Counted from the stretch's first letter, positions 16,660 to 26,599 are shown. The stretch is DNA of 64,000 bases from Clostridia bacterium (GCA_017379935.1 JAFNVC010000018.1:1-64000); one strand, 5' to 3'. Notes: generated by a model from the sequence alone, not told the origin. Numbers and translations: made by a program.

Positions 16660-18566
16660 GCAAAAGGATGAAGAAAATTATAAATCTTTTCCAATACATT
16701 ATAGAAGGTCAACGCGATCGGATTGATTGCATCCCATATCGGTTCATCGTAGAGGGTGATCCACGTATAAATGCGCCGAGTCATATGCCTTAAATCATTA
16801 TCCGAAAGAATATGTCCCGGCATTTCACCCATTCGCGTGACGCCCATTTCCACCAGATCCGCGTAAAGCTCGCGGTTTGCCTTCATCTGAAGGTAGAGGC
16901 TTTGCAACAGCGAGAATTCGGAACGCTTGTTAGCGCACTTCCAATATCTCCAGCAAAGCTCGGAGCGGTTGATCTGAGCCAGCTGCTCTTCGGTCTCTGC
17001 CTTTTCCTTTGCAAGCGCCCACAGCTCATCGCAACGCTTAACCTCCCACGGCATCATACCCGGCAGGGAGAATCGTGAATCCTCACGGATGTAGAGGTGC
17101 TTTAATCCATTTACGGCGTGGTCGGTCACTATGTCGATGAATTCCTTGAGATGCTCACCGCCCGGACCGTAAACGCCTTTGAGATATCCGAGCATTTCAG
17201 CATCAAAGTCGAGGTATGGGTCCTGCATCAGCTTTGATAGAAGATATGTTTTCATCTCGCCGAATTCAGCGTCACATTCAGAAATATAGAAAACGCCCTG
17301 CTGATAAATTCCTTTGACATTGTGCTCATAGAAAATCTGAGTATTTCTCTGCATCGTGCCGAAGTTTGCGTAGATGTTAGCACTCTCGTCGGTGTTGAGA
17401 TTGTAGCTCCAGATGTAAAGTCGGTCGCAGATTTTGCTCCAGTCCTCAAGGTCCTTCATAAATTCGGCGTTCGGCCTGCACTTCGGGTCGTCGAGCGTGT
17501 GGCCGAAGCAGCATTCGATAGAGCAAAGGCGGACAATTACATCATCACGCGGAACAACGTTTGTGGGCGCTGTTCTTGTGTACTGATAAGCGAAGGTGTC
17601 GATAACAACGTTGTCATACTTGCCCGTTGCCTTTACACGCCGTGCAATTTCGTTTGCGAAGGTGATCATCGTTCCTGCGTGCGAGCCGTTGGCGTTATCA
17701 AGCGCGGCACAGCTTTCGCACTGGCAATATTCACTGTTATCTGCCTGAGTGATTGAGAGAATCTGCATTGTAGCTTCGGGCTTGTGCTGCTTTTCAAGAA
17801 CGGCAAGTGCCTCTGCGGTTACGATATCCTTTACATCCTCGTTAGTAAGACAAAGCTGACTTGTAACGCGGGCTCCGCCGTGGAGTGCAAAATATTCGGG
17901 ATGATCTTCGAAATAAACCGACGGATTACAGTAGAGGCCGGTGAGGGTGTGGCTCGCTCCGCCGAGATAATCAACATCTCCGCCCTGCTCAGCGGTAAGG
18001 TTTTTATAAATACCGCCCGTCAGTCCGTTTGCGAGCGAAAATTCGGGATCGCGCGAGCTGGCCGTGTCCGTCTCCGTATATTCAAAAAACGGAGTGTATT
18101 CAACGTCAATGTCTGCAGGCACCGTAAGCTGTGCGTTTTCGGGGATGATAATCACCTCTGACTCGTACCAATGGCAGCCGCAGATTTTTTCAAGGAAGGC
18201 GTAAACGCCGTTGATCGTACCCTTGTTGCCTGCGCCGTCAATGATGATTTCGTCTGCTGTAGAGGTTATGATGTAGCTGCCGTCATCCGCACCTGAAAAA
18301 TCTGCATCAGAGCGGTCGGTTGCACCGACGGAAATTACAAACTGCGCATCCTCGCTGTCGGGCAGAATTTCAATATCACCGCCCGTGATTTTGTCGAGGT
18401 AATATTTAAGTCTTTCAGCGGCATAATTATCGGTTATGCTTGCATTTTCGTCAATGACGATAAACGATTTTGTTACATCAAATACCGCTTCGGCTGCACT
18501 GCCTGTTACGGCAAAAACCGAAACCGATAACACGGCGCAAAGGATTATGCTTATCAGCTTTTTCAT
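16656..18566 (-). CDS. exported DUF4838-domain protein (glycoside-hydrolase-like)
   Basis: This 636-aa protein starts at MKKLISIILCAVLSVSV (ATG 18566, AAAAGGAG upstream) and has a signal peptide ending near GSAAEA. The N-terminal region (about 30-130) with ITDNYAAERLKYYLDKITGG and GTINGVYAFLEKICGCHWY resembles the helper domain of GH20 and alpha-glucuronidase-like enzymes. The central DUF4838 barrel region contains ITQADNSEYCQCESCAALD and YQYTRTAP. DUF4838 proteins are thought to be glycosidases, but activity is uncharacterised here. The CxCxxC cluster may bind metal. It is the last gene of the reverse block, separated from the acetyltransferase by a hairpin terminator. Confidence 0.7.
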   Translation of the reverse strand: MKKLISIILCAVLSVSVFAVTGSAAEAVFDVTKSFIVIDENASITDNYAAERLKYYLDKITGGDIEILPDSEDAQFVISVGATDRSDADFSGADDGSYIITSTADEIIIDGAGNKGTINGVYAFLEKICGCHWYESEVIIIPENAQLTVPADIDVEYTPFFEYTETDTASSRDPEFSLANGLTGGIYKNLTAEQGGDVDYLGGASHTLTGLYCNPSVYFEDHPEYFALHGGARVTSQLCLTNEDVKDIVTAEALAVLEKQHKPEATMQILSITQADNSEYCQCESCAALDNANGSHAGTMITFANEIARRVKATGKYDNVVIDTFAYQYTRTAPTNVVPRDDVIVRLCSIECCFGHTLDDPKCRPNAEFMKDLEDWSKICDRLYIWSYNLNTDESANIYANFGTMQRNTQIFYEHNVKGIYQQGVFYISECDAEFGEMKTYLLSKLMQDPYLDFDAEMLGYLKGVYGPGGEHLKEFIDIVTDHAVNGLKHLYIREDSRFSLPGMMPWEVKRCDELWALAKEKAETEEQLAQINRSELCWRYWKCANKRSEFSLLQSLYLQMKANRELYADLVEMGVTRMGEMPGHILSDNDLRHMTRRIYTWITLYDEPIWDAINPIALTFYNVLEKIYNFLHPFA

Positions 18567-18587
18567 AACATTATCTCCTTTTTTATA

Positions 18588-18622
18588 AAAGCCTGTTTTC
18601 TCAAAAGGGGAAACAGGCTTGT
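18588..18622 (-). terminator. terminator between the acetyltransferase and DUF4838 genes
   Basis: On the reverse strand AAGCCTGTTT...AAACAGGCTT forms a stem with a loop rich in C and T and is followed by TTAT. It should stop most transcription of the ceramidase operon, leaving DUF4838 to read-through or a weak own promoter. Confidence 0.65.
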
Positions 18623-18625
18623 TTT

Positions 18626-19786
18626 TTATTCTGACCACGTACTGTCTGCGAAGCGTGTTGCGCGATAGGGGAAGGCACGGAAGAAATCATCCGCGTTGCC
18701 CTTGATTTCGACTCCGTCGATGTAAGAAGCGGTCTGTGCCGTGTGTCCCTCGCCTGCAAGCATAAGCCTTGCGGCGGCGGGTGCGGTGAGCGCGATGTCG
18801 TAATCGCCGTCCGCTTCACGCGTGATTTTTACATTGCCGTTTTCATATTCGACGGTGAAAATACCGCTGTTACGCTCGAGTGGATCAATGCTCTTTAATC
18901 GGAATTTGCCGTAAGCATCAGGATAGGTGTTGCTTTCAAGAAGCTTCTGCAGATTGTAAATTCTGCCTGCGACAGTGCTGTCGCTGCTGTATTTGACCTC
19001 ATCGATGCGGTCGACAAGACAGCTGAAGGGTGAGCCCTGATACTGCTTGCGGACGAGAAGAGTCTTGACAATTCCGTCATAGGTGCGAAGGAAGCCGATG
19101 ATTCCCTTAAGTGCATCGGGAGTGAGGACGTAGAGATCCTCGACCCTCAGCTCCTCGGGACGGCTGATTGTGAAGCGCACATAACCGTCGGCCTTACCCG
19201 TGCTGTCGCGGTGGATGTAGGTGTAATCCGCTTCCTCAAGCGGAGTGGCACAGAAGTGCTTGACATCCTCGCGCATTGTCATCAGATTTTCGTTCATCGC
19301 ACATTTGTTGTGAAGCTCGCACAGCTCCTCAATCTGACTTCCGTCAAAAAGCTCGACGTCTGTGCTGAACGGGATATGCTTCAGCCTTGCAAAAGGAACC
19401 TTAACGGTAAACATACGGTTGAGATTTGCAAAGCCGAATTTTTCATAATACTCAATCGAGAACGGATGAAGGAAGCCGAATACCCAGCCGTGCTCGTCGG
19501 CGGTGCGGGCAACCTCCTCAAAGATTTTTCTCACTCCGCCCTGTCTGCGGCATTCGGGAATGCTGCAGACACCGCTGAGAACAACCGCGTTCAGAATATT
19601 TCCGCAATAGTTGCAGGTAAAATCGTAAATCTCTACGCCTGCAATCAATCGCTTGTCGTCAAAGGCGGCAAGCACGGGGCAATTGACCGTGTTGTCCTCC
19701 TCTGCATTGAATTTAAAGATAAAGGAGGCGGCAGAAACCCGATGGTAGTCGATAGCCTCCTCGGGTGTTATGTATCTGATTTCCAT
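18626..19786 (-). CDS. Eis-like GNAT acetyltransferase
   Basis: This 386-aa protein has the three-part layout of Eis proteins: a GNAT domain (residues about 1-140, acetyl-CoA loop region CSIPECRRQGGVRKIF), a second GNAT-like domain (about 150-280) and a C-terminal SCP2-like domain (about 290-386) ending in RFADSTWSE. Eis enzymes acetylate amines, including aminoglycosides and lysines; the natural substrate here is unknown. ATG 19786 lies 2 bp after the transporter stop, with AGGAG in the transporter's 3' end, so the genes are translationally coupled. Confidence 0.85.
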   Translation of the reverse strand: MEIRYITPEEAIDYHRVSAASFIFKFNAEEDNTVNCPVLAAFDDKRLIAGVEIYDFTCNYCGNILNAVVLSGVCSIPECRRQGGVRKIFEEVARTADEHGWVFGFLHPFSIEYYEKFGFANLNRMFTVKVPFARLKHIPFSTDVELFDGSQIEELCELHNKCAMNENLMTMREDVKHFCATPLEEADYTYIHRDSTGKADGYVRFTISRPEELRVEDLYVLTPDALKGIIGFLRTYDGIVKTLLVRKQYQGSPFSCLVDRIDEVKYSSDSTVAGRIYNLQKLLESNTYPDAYGKFRLKSIDPLERNSGIFTVEYENGNVKITREADGDYDIALTAPAAARLMLAGEGHTAQTASYIDGVEIKGNADDFFRAFPYRATRFADSTWSE

Positions 19787-19788
19787 AA

Positions 19789-21381
19789 TTAGTTTTCTCC
19801 TACCGATGCAAGGCCGAGCACGTTTTCGGTATCGCTTCCGAGCTTTTCGGAAACGAGCTTGCGGCGCGCAATAAGCTCTGCATACATTCTTTCTTTCTTT
19901 TCGTTATCAAGATCATAGAAGAGCATCGGGATGATGCCGAGTGAGCCTGTAACCGCGGGAATAATCGTGAACATTGCGAAAAGGAAGAACTTGACCTTAT
20001 CTGTCTGTTCCTTGCCCGTGCGGAATGCGTCAGCCTCATAGCCGATCATTTTCTTGATAAATGTTGTAACAACTGCGCTCGTGTTCGAAGAAACCTTCGC
20101 GGCAATACCCTTTGTGACAGAAGCCATAGCCTCTGTACGGTAGCCGTTTTTCCATTCGCAATAGTCCATAGCCTCGTTATACATCTCTGTACCGATAACG
20201 GATTTAAGACCGAAGAAGAGTGTCCAGATTATCTCCCACAGTGCCATTGCAATGCCCATAGGAACGATTTTCTGATACATACCGCCTGAATAGTCGCCCT
20301 TCATACCGATACAGCCGAAGATGAATACGGGAATGTAAAGGATGTTGCCGATTTCCTTCGCGAGGATGTAGAGAAGTCGGCTCGAGAAATGCTTTCTCAT
20401 CCACGGAACCCACGAATAGCTCAGGGGACTGATCGGTGCGGCGGGGATACCTGCCACAAGTGTCATTGACGAGAAGTGGAGAACGTCGGTGTAGTAATCA
20501 TCCTCGCTGCCCTTGATTGCGAAGCCGCTGAGGAAATCTGAGAGTGTTATGAGCAGCAAAGGCTTGTTGCTGACAACAGATTTGATTGACTGCATAACGC
20601 TCGGTGTCTTGACAGACTGCATAACTCTTTCCTTTGAGTTGTAGAAGAACCAGAAGGAAGAGATGCTTGAAGCAACAGTTGTGAAAATACCCATTCCGAC
20701 AAAAAGATTGGTGTAAGCCTTTGAGAGCTTGAGCGGATGCTTCTGATACATACTGCGGAAAACGTCGATAAGGATTGTTACCGCCTGCTCGGGCAGCTTC
20801 TCTCCGAAGAAGCCCGATGCAAAGTTTGCGATAGTGATAAGTCTTGTTCGGTCGATGGGATTTGGTGTGATTGTTGCCATAAGTCCCGTTCGCGAGATTG
20901 TCTGGAAGGTTGTAACACCCTCACGCGAAACCGTAAGCAAGAGGTAGAAAATAAATTTGATAATGCTGGTTGATGATGTGCCCGCAAAAAGATGGGGCAT
21001 AAGCCAGTAGAGTGATGTGAGAATACATCCGGGCAATGCAAGGAACAGCAGATACGGGCGGAATTTACCCCAACGGGTACGGGTTTTATCGACGACTGCA
21101 CCGAAAATCATATCATTGATGATATCCCATACGCTGTTGATTGCATTAACAATAGTCTGAAAGCCGAGGTCGACGCCTACGATGCTTGTGATAAATCGTG
21201 TTGAATAAATATTGATATTGAAGCTTTGTGCCGCATCCCAGATAATGTATCCGAGAGTTTCTTTTGAGCCGACATAGCGGCGGTTGAGGACACGCTTTGC
21301 AACGTCAGCCTCATCCTGCTTTATTTCGGCGGAGCGTATTGCTTCAAATTCTTTGGCATTTGATTTGGTTTCGTTTGCCAT
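19789..21381 (-). CDS. GPH/MFS-type sodium-sugar-like symporter
   Basis: This 530-aa protein has about 12 membrane helices. The start MANETKSNAKEFE (ATG 21381) is 8 bp after AGGAG; an upstream GTG at 21390 is less likely. INSVWDIINDMIFGAVVDKTRTRWGKFRPYL is the conserved helix 2 to loop 2-3 motif of the melibiose (GPH) family, with the acidic cation-site residues. It has an extended N-terminal cytoplasmic tail of about 40 residues. It sits between a ceramidase-like gene (24 bp upstream) and the Eis-like gene. The transported compound is unknown; a glycoside or a product of the exported enzymes is plausible. Confidence 0.85.
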   Translation of the reverse strand: MANETKSNAKEFEAIRSAEIKQDEADVAKRVLNRRYVGSKETLGYIIWDAAQSFNINIYSTRFITSIVGVDLGFQTIVNAINSVWDIINDMIFGAVVDKTRTRWGKFRPYLLFLALPGCILTSLYWLMPHLFAGTSSTSIIKFIFYLLLTVSREGVTTFQTISRTGLMATITPNPIDRTRLITIANFASGFFGEKLPEQAVTILIDVFRSMYQKHPLKLSKAYTNLFVGMGIFTTVASSISSFWFFYNSKERVMQSVKTPSVMQSIKSVVSNKPLLLITLSDFLSGFAIKGSEDDYYTDVLHFSSMTLVAGIPAAPISPLSYSWVPWMRKHFSSRLLYILAKEIGNILYIPVFIFGCIGMKGDYSGGMYQKIVPMGIAMALWEIIWTLFFGLKSVIGTEMYNEAMDYCEWKNGYRTEAMASVTKGIAAKVSSNTSAVVTTFIKKMIGYEADAFRTGKEQTDKVKFFLFAMFTIIPAVTGSLGIIPMLFYDLDNEKKERMYAELIARRKLVSEKLGSDTENVLGLASVGEN

Positions 21382-21405
21382 AATTTTCACTCCTAAAAAT
21401 TATGC

Positions 21406-23160
21406 TTAGTTTGCCTCTTCAACAAGAGCATTGATTGCACCCATAATCGTTGAGCCTGTAAGGCTGCCTATAGAGAGCATTTCCTCGTAGTGATGCTGAG
21501 GCTTACCGAAGAGCTTTTCGCCGAGCTCTGTGTTCCAGAGTGAATCGGCGATGAAGGGTGCGAAGTCGTTGTCGGGGATGATGTAGCCGATTGCATCGTT
21601 GCAAAGTCCCATAACAAGCACTGTCTTGTCGTCGTCAACAAGGTCTGTTGTGCAGTCAAGTTCCCAGTCTGTGCCGAGATAGGATTCGCTTGCATCCACC
21701 ACATTGCCGTAAACCAGCTGCGGAATAAGCTCGCCGGGCACGGTGAGCATTATAAGGTCTGTGCCGAATTCAAGATAACCGACCTCAGTAATGATTGAAT
21801 AGCCGCAGGGAGCGGATTTGTCCTTGACGGTTGTAAGACCGAGAAGGCTTGAAATTGCGCCGAGCTCCATAAGTCCGTATTCCATCGGAACGGTAACCTC
21901 TGCCATTTTTACATTAATCATCGGTGCAACGCGTGTTGCGTTCTTCTGTGAATCGAGGATGAGTCTTGCGAATTCGTAGCCGAGTGTTTTTGCGCTCTCA
22001 TAATCAGCAACTCTCGGGTCGGCAGCGATCTGTGCGTTAACCTCGTCAATAACCTCCTGAGTTGTGACACCGCCCTTGTTGACGGAAATCGGAGACTGTG
22101 CGCCCTGAATGAAGGCAAAATTCATTCCTGCGGCATTCACCTTTTCCTCAATGTAGTGAGGATAATCTGCGGAGAGGAGCTTTGTTGCCCGGTTGATTGT
22201 TGTCGGATGTCCGCCGAGGTTTGCAAGAACTGTCGGTGCGGAAGCCTTGTTATCGGGAACAAACTTGAAGCATGCGATAACGTGCTGATAGCCTTCCTTG
22301 TCATATCTCTTGTTGAATATGTAGCCGTATTCATCGTCGAGATAATTCTGGTTTCTTTCGCTGTAGCCGATACCCGGCGTTTCGAAATAGTAAAGCTCAC
22401 CCTTTTCCATATTGGTGTAAGCCTCAACGATTGCGTCGGATGTGCCGTCAATCATAAGCGGGTAGAAATCGTCGTCGATGCTTCTTGCTTTTTCAATGAA
22501 GGGGAGGAAGGAGAAAAGATTGTTGAATATTTTTAAAAGGAGAGTACCGAGACCGAAGCCCTGAGTATCAATAACCGTATGGCAGTGAGTTGCGCTGATG
22601 TTGATTGCAACGATGTCGCTGTCGACACCCATTTCAGCGAGCTTGCGTTCAGCCTCTGCACGGATTGTGCGCACGTCTTCGTTGCAGATGCCGACACCGT
22701 CAACAGTAACCATAACGACAGTACCTCTGCCCGAATTGTCGGAGAGAGCAACTGCATTTGCGCCCTGATCGTCGTAAACGCCGTTGATTTTCTGAGTGAA
22801 ATATCCGCCGGTGTAATATTCCTTTGAGCCGTCGCGGAGGCTTTCGGGAACCATACTTGCCTTACCGAAGCCAAGCTCCCATTTTGCTCCCTTTGCGGGT
22901 GCATCAAGGAAGGTGCTCGTTCCGGCATAGAAATTTTCACTTCCGTTCTCGTAGTATTCTTCAACTGTACGGAAATCCTTCGGGAAAAGTGCGCCGAAGC
23001 CCATAAATACGGCATTGAGAACACCGTTGATAAGGTTGGAGGTGAAGATAATTCCGCGGTTGCTGCCTGTGCCGTCAGCGGCGAAGGCTACGGTTGAGCC
23101 TGTGAACAATAATGATATTACAAGCAGAACCGAAATCAATTTCTTAACTGTTTTTTTCAT
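21406..23160 (-). CDS. exported neutral/alkaline ceramidase-like hydrolase (copy 1)
   Basis: This 584-aa protein has a signal peptide (KKLISVLLVISLLFTGSTVAFA). NISATHCHTVIDTQG matches the histidine motif of neutral ceramidases (THTHSGP-like), LANLGGHPTTIN the later HPT block, and FIQGAQSPIS the Q-G-x-x-S-P serine block. Neutral ceramidases are zinc amidases that split ceramide into sphingosine and fatty acid. The match is to the N-terminal catalytic domain; overall identity to characterised enzymes is probably low. It is paralogous to the next gene upstream. ATG 23160 has AAAGGAGAAC upstream and lies 21 bp after the preceding stop. Confidence 0.75.
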   Translation of the reverse strand: MKKTVKKLISVLLVISLLFTGSTVAFAADGTGSNRGIIFTSNLINGVLNAVFMGFGALFPKDFRTVEEYYENGSENFYAGTSTFLDAPAKGAKWELGFGKASMVPESLRDGSKEYYTGGYFTQKINGVYDDQGANAVALSDNSGRGTVVMVTVDGVGICNEDVRTIRAEAERKLAEMGVDSDIVAINISATHCHTVIDTQGFGLGTLLLKIFNNLFSFLPFIEKARSIDDDFYPLMIDGTSDAIVEAYTNMEKGELYYFETPGIGYSERNQNYLDDEYGYIFNKRYDKEGYQHVIACFKFVPDNKASAPTVLANLGGHPTTINRATKLLSADYPHYIEEKVNAAGMNFAFIQGAQSPISVNKGGVTTQEVIDEVNAQIAADPRVADYESAKTLGYEFARLILDSQKNATRVAPMINVKMAEVTVPMEYGLMELGAISSLLGLTTVKDKSAPCGYSIITEVGYLEFGTDLIMLTVPGELIPQLVYGNVVDASESYLGTDWELDCTTDLVDDDKTVLVMGLCNDAIGYIIPDNDFAPFIADSLWNTELGEKLFGKPQHHYEEMLSIGSLTGSTIMGAINALVEEAN

Positions 23161-23181
23161 TTTACTGTTCTCCTTTATGAT

Positions 23182-24999
23182 TTATCTGATGCTGTCATAA
23201 ATGCTGTAGAATGTGCCGATGAATTTTGTTGCGGCGTTTTTGCCGTAAGAGATGAGGCACCACGTATCGCTGTCGAATACGCCTGTGAACTCATTATACT
23301 GAAGACCTGCAAGAACATAGTTTGCGGGGTTTGCAACGTAGCCTGCCGCATCATTCATAAGATCCATAATGATGACGTCCTCACCCGTATATTCGCGGAT
23401 GGGAGAAAGCTCAAAGCCGTCTGCTCCGCTTCCGCCGAGGAGAAGCTCACCGAAGGTTTCGCCGGGACTCATATAAACCTTCATATCATCGCCGATTTCG
23501 AGGTAACCGACCTCGGAAACGGTGTAGTATCTGCCGTAATCATCCTTGAGAACGAAGTTGTCGGCAACGGAGGTTTTGCCGAGAAGAGCGATGATGTTGT
23601 TTTCGATTCTAACCGTGAACTGCTCAAGCTTTATGTTGAGCACGGGCTTGACGGCTGTCCTTTCAGCTGTGGGAAGACCGTCATACCACGGAGTGTATTC
23701 CTCGTAAAGGTCAGCGTCGCTGATACCGAGTCTGTCACCTGTTTTTTCGTTAAGAGCGATTCTTTCCGCCTTTGTCATATTCAGACCGAGGAGGATGTAG
23801 CCGATTTCGTAGCCGTAGCGGACTGCGGAATAGTGAGCCGACTGCTCAACGCCGTCGCCGGAGAGGTGTCTTGTAGATGTGACGGTTGAAACATTACCCT
23901 GAATGAAGATGAAGTTGTAGCCTGCAGAGTTGATAACCTTTTCGGCATACCAGATGAAGTCAGCCGTGAACTTCTTGTCAAAGGAAAGCGGCTTGTCGGG
24001 ATCTGCACTCGCCCAGTCGTAGCTTGCGGATTCGGGATGAACGCCGAGAGTTGCGACGATTGTGGGTGTGTCGTTCTTATCAAAGGGAACGAATTCGAGC
24101 TTGTAGATATTTTTGTCGAGTGCGATGGGAGCGGTTCTGTCGTGAACGTATTCCTCAAGCTCTGTCTGAGAATAGTAAAGCTCGCCCTTTGTCATATCTG
24201 CGAGTGCCTGCTCGACAGCCTTCTTCGAGCCTGCAACAACGGAGTCGATAAACGAGCGCTCAACGCCGTACCTGACGTTGGGGCTGATGATGTTGTTGAT
24301 AATACAGCCGATCGGATCTGTCCATACACCCTGTGAGTCGATACCCGTATGGATATGTGTGCAGGAGACGTTGATGCTGACGATGTTGTTTTTCTCTGCA
24401 ATATCCTTAAGAGCCTCTCGGATAAGACGGACGTCGGCATTTGCAAAGCCCATTGCATCAAGTGAGATGAAAACGACATTGCCTCTGCCCGAGCCATCGT
24501 TCATAACGATTGCACGCGCCATAAGGTCTTCCTTCTGTCCGTCCTCGTCCTCATACATATCGTTGCCGAAAACGTAGGGGAGGTAAGCACCCTTGGCGTA
24601 GCTCTTCTTACCGAAATCAGCAGGAAGAACGGATGCCTTGCCGTAGCCGAGACTCCACACCTTTTCGCCCTGAGGCTCATCAATGAAGGTATCCATACCC
24701 GGGTAGAAATTGCCGTATTCGCCGATATTGAATTCCTCATAATCCACAACAGCGGCGGAATCGGGAAGAATCCACTTCAGCGCCGTGCCGAGAATGCCGT
24801 TGAGGAAGAAGTTACTCAGCGAATTAAGAAGCTTTGAAAGCTCGATTTTAATTTGCAGGCCTGTGTCATTTTCAGATTCTTCAACATATTCCGCAACGGA
24901 ATTGTAGGTTGCTTCGTCCTGCGCCGCAAATGCGACCGTAGGCATCATAAGACAACAGCAAAGAACCAGTGAAAGAATAATTCTGACTGTCTTTTTCAT
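23182..24999 (-). CDS. exported neutral/alkaline ceramidase-like hydrolase (copy 2)
   Basis: This 605-aa protein has a signal peptide (KKTVRIILSLVLCCCLMMPTVAFA) and is first in the operon. It shares with copy 1 the histidine block (NVSCTHIHTGIDSQG), the HP block (TLGVHPESAS) and the serine block (FIQGNVSTVTS), but the Pro after the Ser is lost (NVST against AQSP in copy 1). N-terminal FYPGMDTFIDEPQG and WSLGYGKASVLP are also shared. The two copies are clearly diverged duplicates. AGGAGCGATAAC precedes ATG 24999. A good promoter lies 55 bp upstream. Confidence 0.75.
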   Translation of the reverse strand: MKKTVRIILSLVLCCCLMMPTVAFAAQDEATYNSVAEYVEESENDTGLQIKIELSKLLNSLSNFFLNGILGTALKWILPDSAAVVDYEEFNIGEYGNFYPGMDTFIDEPQGEKVWSLGYGKASVLPADFGKKSYAKGAYLPYVFGNDMYEDEDGQKEDLMARAIVMNDGSGRGNVVFISLDAMGFANADVRLIREALKDIAEKNNIVSINVSCTHIHTGIDSQGVWTDPIGCIINNIISPNVRYGVERSFIDSVVAGSKKAVEQALADMTKGELYYSQTELEEYVHDRTAPIALDKNIYKLEFVPFDKNDTPTIVATLGVHPESASYDWASADPDKPLSFDKKFTADFIWYAEKVINSAGYNFIFIQGNVSTVTSTRHLSGDGVEQSAHYSAVRYGYEIGYILLGLNMTKAERIALNEKTGDRLGISDADLYEEYTPWYDGLPTAERTAVKPVLNIKLEQFTVRIENNIIALLGKTSVADNFVLKDDYGRYYTVSEVGYLEIGDDMKVYMSPGETFGELLLGGSGADGFELSPIREYTGEDVIIMDLMNDAAGYVANPANYVLAGLQYNEFTGVFDSDTWCLISYGKNAATKFIGTFYSIYDSIR

Positions 25000-25054
25000 A
25001 ATGTTATCGCTCCTTTTCAGGAAAATGCTTTTTCGACATTAAGGTATTTTATAT

Positions 25055-25083
25055 ATAATACCATTAAATAAAGAAAATGTAAA
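25055..25083 (-). promoter_or_regulatory. promoter of the ceramidase-like operon
   Basis: On the reverse strand, TTTACA (25083-25078), 17-bp spacer, TATTAT (25060-25055). The flanking 25000-25240 is very AT-rich and holds no gene. Confidence 0.75.
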
Positions 25084-25240
25084 CATTTTTGCATAATTTA
25101 CACAAAAAATATCGCAGATGAAAATTATTTTTATCAAAAGTTTTTCAGGGGCGAAAATTAACGAAAAATGACGACAAAATCAATGCAACCTTGACCTAAA
25201 AATTTTTAAAATTTTTTCTCACTCTTATACATTTTCACCA

Positions 25241-25269
25241 ATGACAAACGCATATCATTGTGCTATACT
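25241..25269 (+). promoter_or_regulatory. promoter of the CPA2 antiporter gene
   Basis: ATGACA (25241-25246), 17-bp spacer, TATACT (25264-25269) with extended TG at 25261-25262. Confidence 0.65.
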
Positions 25270-25295
25270 ATCAGCCGCAAAGGAGATGTATTTTT

Positions 25296-26594
25296 ATGCA
25301 GGCTTTATTAAGTTTGTCTGTTTGTCTTTTTGCCGGACTTATGCTTTCGCGTCTGGCAAAGCTCGTTAAGCTTCCTGCCGTTACGGCATATCTCGTAGCG
25401 GGTATCATTGCAGGTCCTTATGTGCTCGGTGCGCTCAATGTGCCCGGCCTCGGCTTTACAAGCATGGAGGACATCAAAACCTATGAAATTATTCCCGACG
25501 TTGCGCTCGGCTTTATCGCCTTTTCGATCGGTAACGAGTTCCGCCTTTCCCAGCTTAAGGCTACGGGTAAGCAGGCAACGGTTATCGGTATTTTTCAGGC
25601 GGTTTTTACAACGCTTCTCGTTGATGCCGCACTTATCGGACTTCATTTCCTGATTCCCGATAAGCTTCCGCTTCCGTCAGCAATTGTTCTCGGCGCAGTT
25701 GCATCTGCAACGGCTCCTGCCGCAACGCTTATGGTTGTCAAGCAGTATAAGGCTAAGGGTCCGCTTACGGATATTCTTCTTCCGATTGTTGCCCTTGATG
25801 ACGCTGTCGGTCTTATGCTTTTTGCCGTTTCCTTCGGCGTTGCAAAGGCGCTCATTCACGGTCAGGTTGACATTATTTCCGTTGTGCTTGAGCCGATTCT
25901 TGAGGTTGTGCTTTCACTTGCACTCGGATTTATTATGGGTGCGCTGTTTACCTTCTTTGAGAAATTCTTCCACTCGCGTTCAAAGCGTCTTGCGATGTCC
26001 GTAACCTTCGTTTTCCTTACGGTTGCTCTTTCTATGATGGAGTTTGAAATCGGCGGAGTACATATCGCATTCTCATCACTTCTTGTCTGTATGATGCTCG
26101 GCACGGTCTTCTGCAATATGTGTGATTTTTCCGAGGAGCTTATGGACAGAGTTGACCGCTGGACGGCACCGCTTTTCATCCTTTTCTTTGTTATCAGCGG
26201 TGCAGAGCTTGAGCTTTCAACGTTCAAGGATCTTCTTGTCGTATGCATCGGTGTTGCATACATCCTCTTCCGTTCAATCGGTAAGTACCTCGGCGCACGC
26301 TTCAGTGCAAAGGCTGTGAAATGTGACGATCATATCGTGAAATATCTCGGCATTACTCTCTTACCGCAGGCAGGTGTTGCTCTCGGTATGGCGCTCAAGG
26401 CTGAAACACTTGGTGAGGAAGGCGTTATCGTAACGAACATCATTCTGTTCTCCGTGCTCATTTACGAGCTTGTCGGCCCGTTCCTTACAAAGGTTGCACT
26501 TACCAAGGCAGGCGAAATCAAGCCCGACGGCGCAGTCAGCGCAAGACGTCCCGATGTTATTGAGCCTGAGCTGAGAAAGAACAAGCAGAAATAA
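25296..26594 (+). CDS. CPA2-family cation/proton antiporter
   Basis: This 432-aa membrane protein starts at MQALLSLSVCLFAGLMLSR (ATG 25296, AAAGGAG upstream). It has 12-13 hydrophobic helices, typical of KefB/NapA-like CPA2 antiporters: LVKLPAVTAYLVAGIIAGPYVLG near the N-terminus, and ASATAPAATLMVVKQY then VALDDAVGLMLF with the paired acidic residues of helix 5-6. It has no C-terminal TrkA-N domain, so it is a plain antiporter rather than a nucleotide-gated K+ efflux protein. It exchanges Na+ or K+ for H+. The gene is single and bounded by its own promoter and terminator. Confidence 0.88.
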   Translation: MQALLSLSVCLFAGLMLSRLAKLVKLPAVTAYLVAGIIAGPYVLGALNVPGLGFTSMEDIKTYEIIPDVALGFIAFSIGNEFRLSQLKATGKQATVIGIFQAVFTTLLVDAALIGLHFLIPDKLPLPSAIVLGAVASATAPAATLMVVKQYKAKGPLTDILLPIVALDDAVGLMLFAVSFGVAKALIHGQVDIISVVLEPILEVVLSLALGFIMGALFTFFEKFFHSRSKRLAMSVTFVFLTVALSMMEFEIGGVHIAFSSLLVCMMLGTVFCNMCDFSEELMDRVDRWTAPLFILFFVISGAELELSTFKDLLVVCIGVAYILFRSIGKYLGARFSAKAVKCDDHIVKYLGITLLPQAGVALGMALKAETLGEEGVIVTNIILFSVLIYELVGPFLTKVALTKAGEIKPDGAVSARRPDVIEPELRKNKQK

Positions 26595-26599
26595 TCTGA

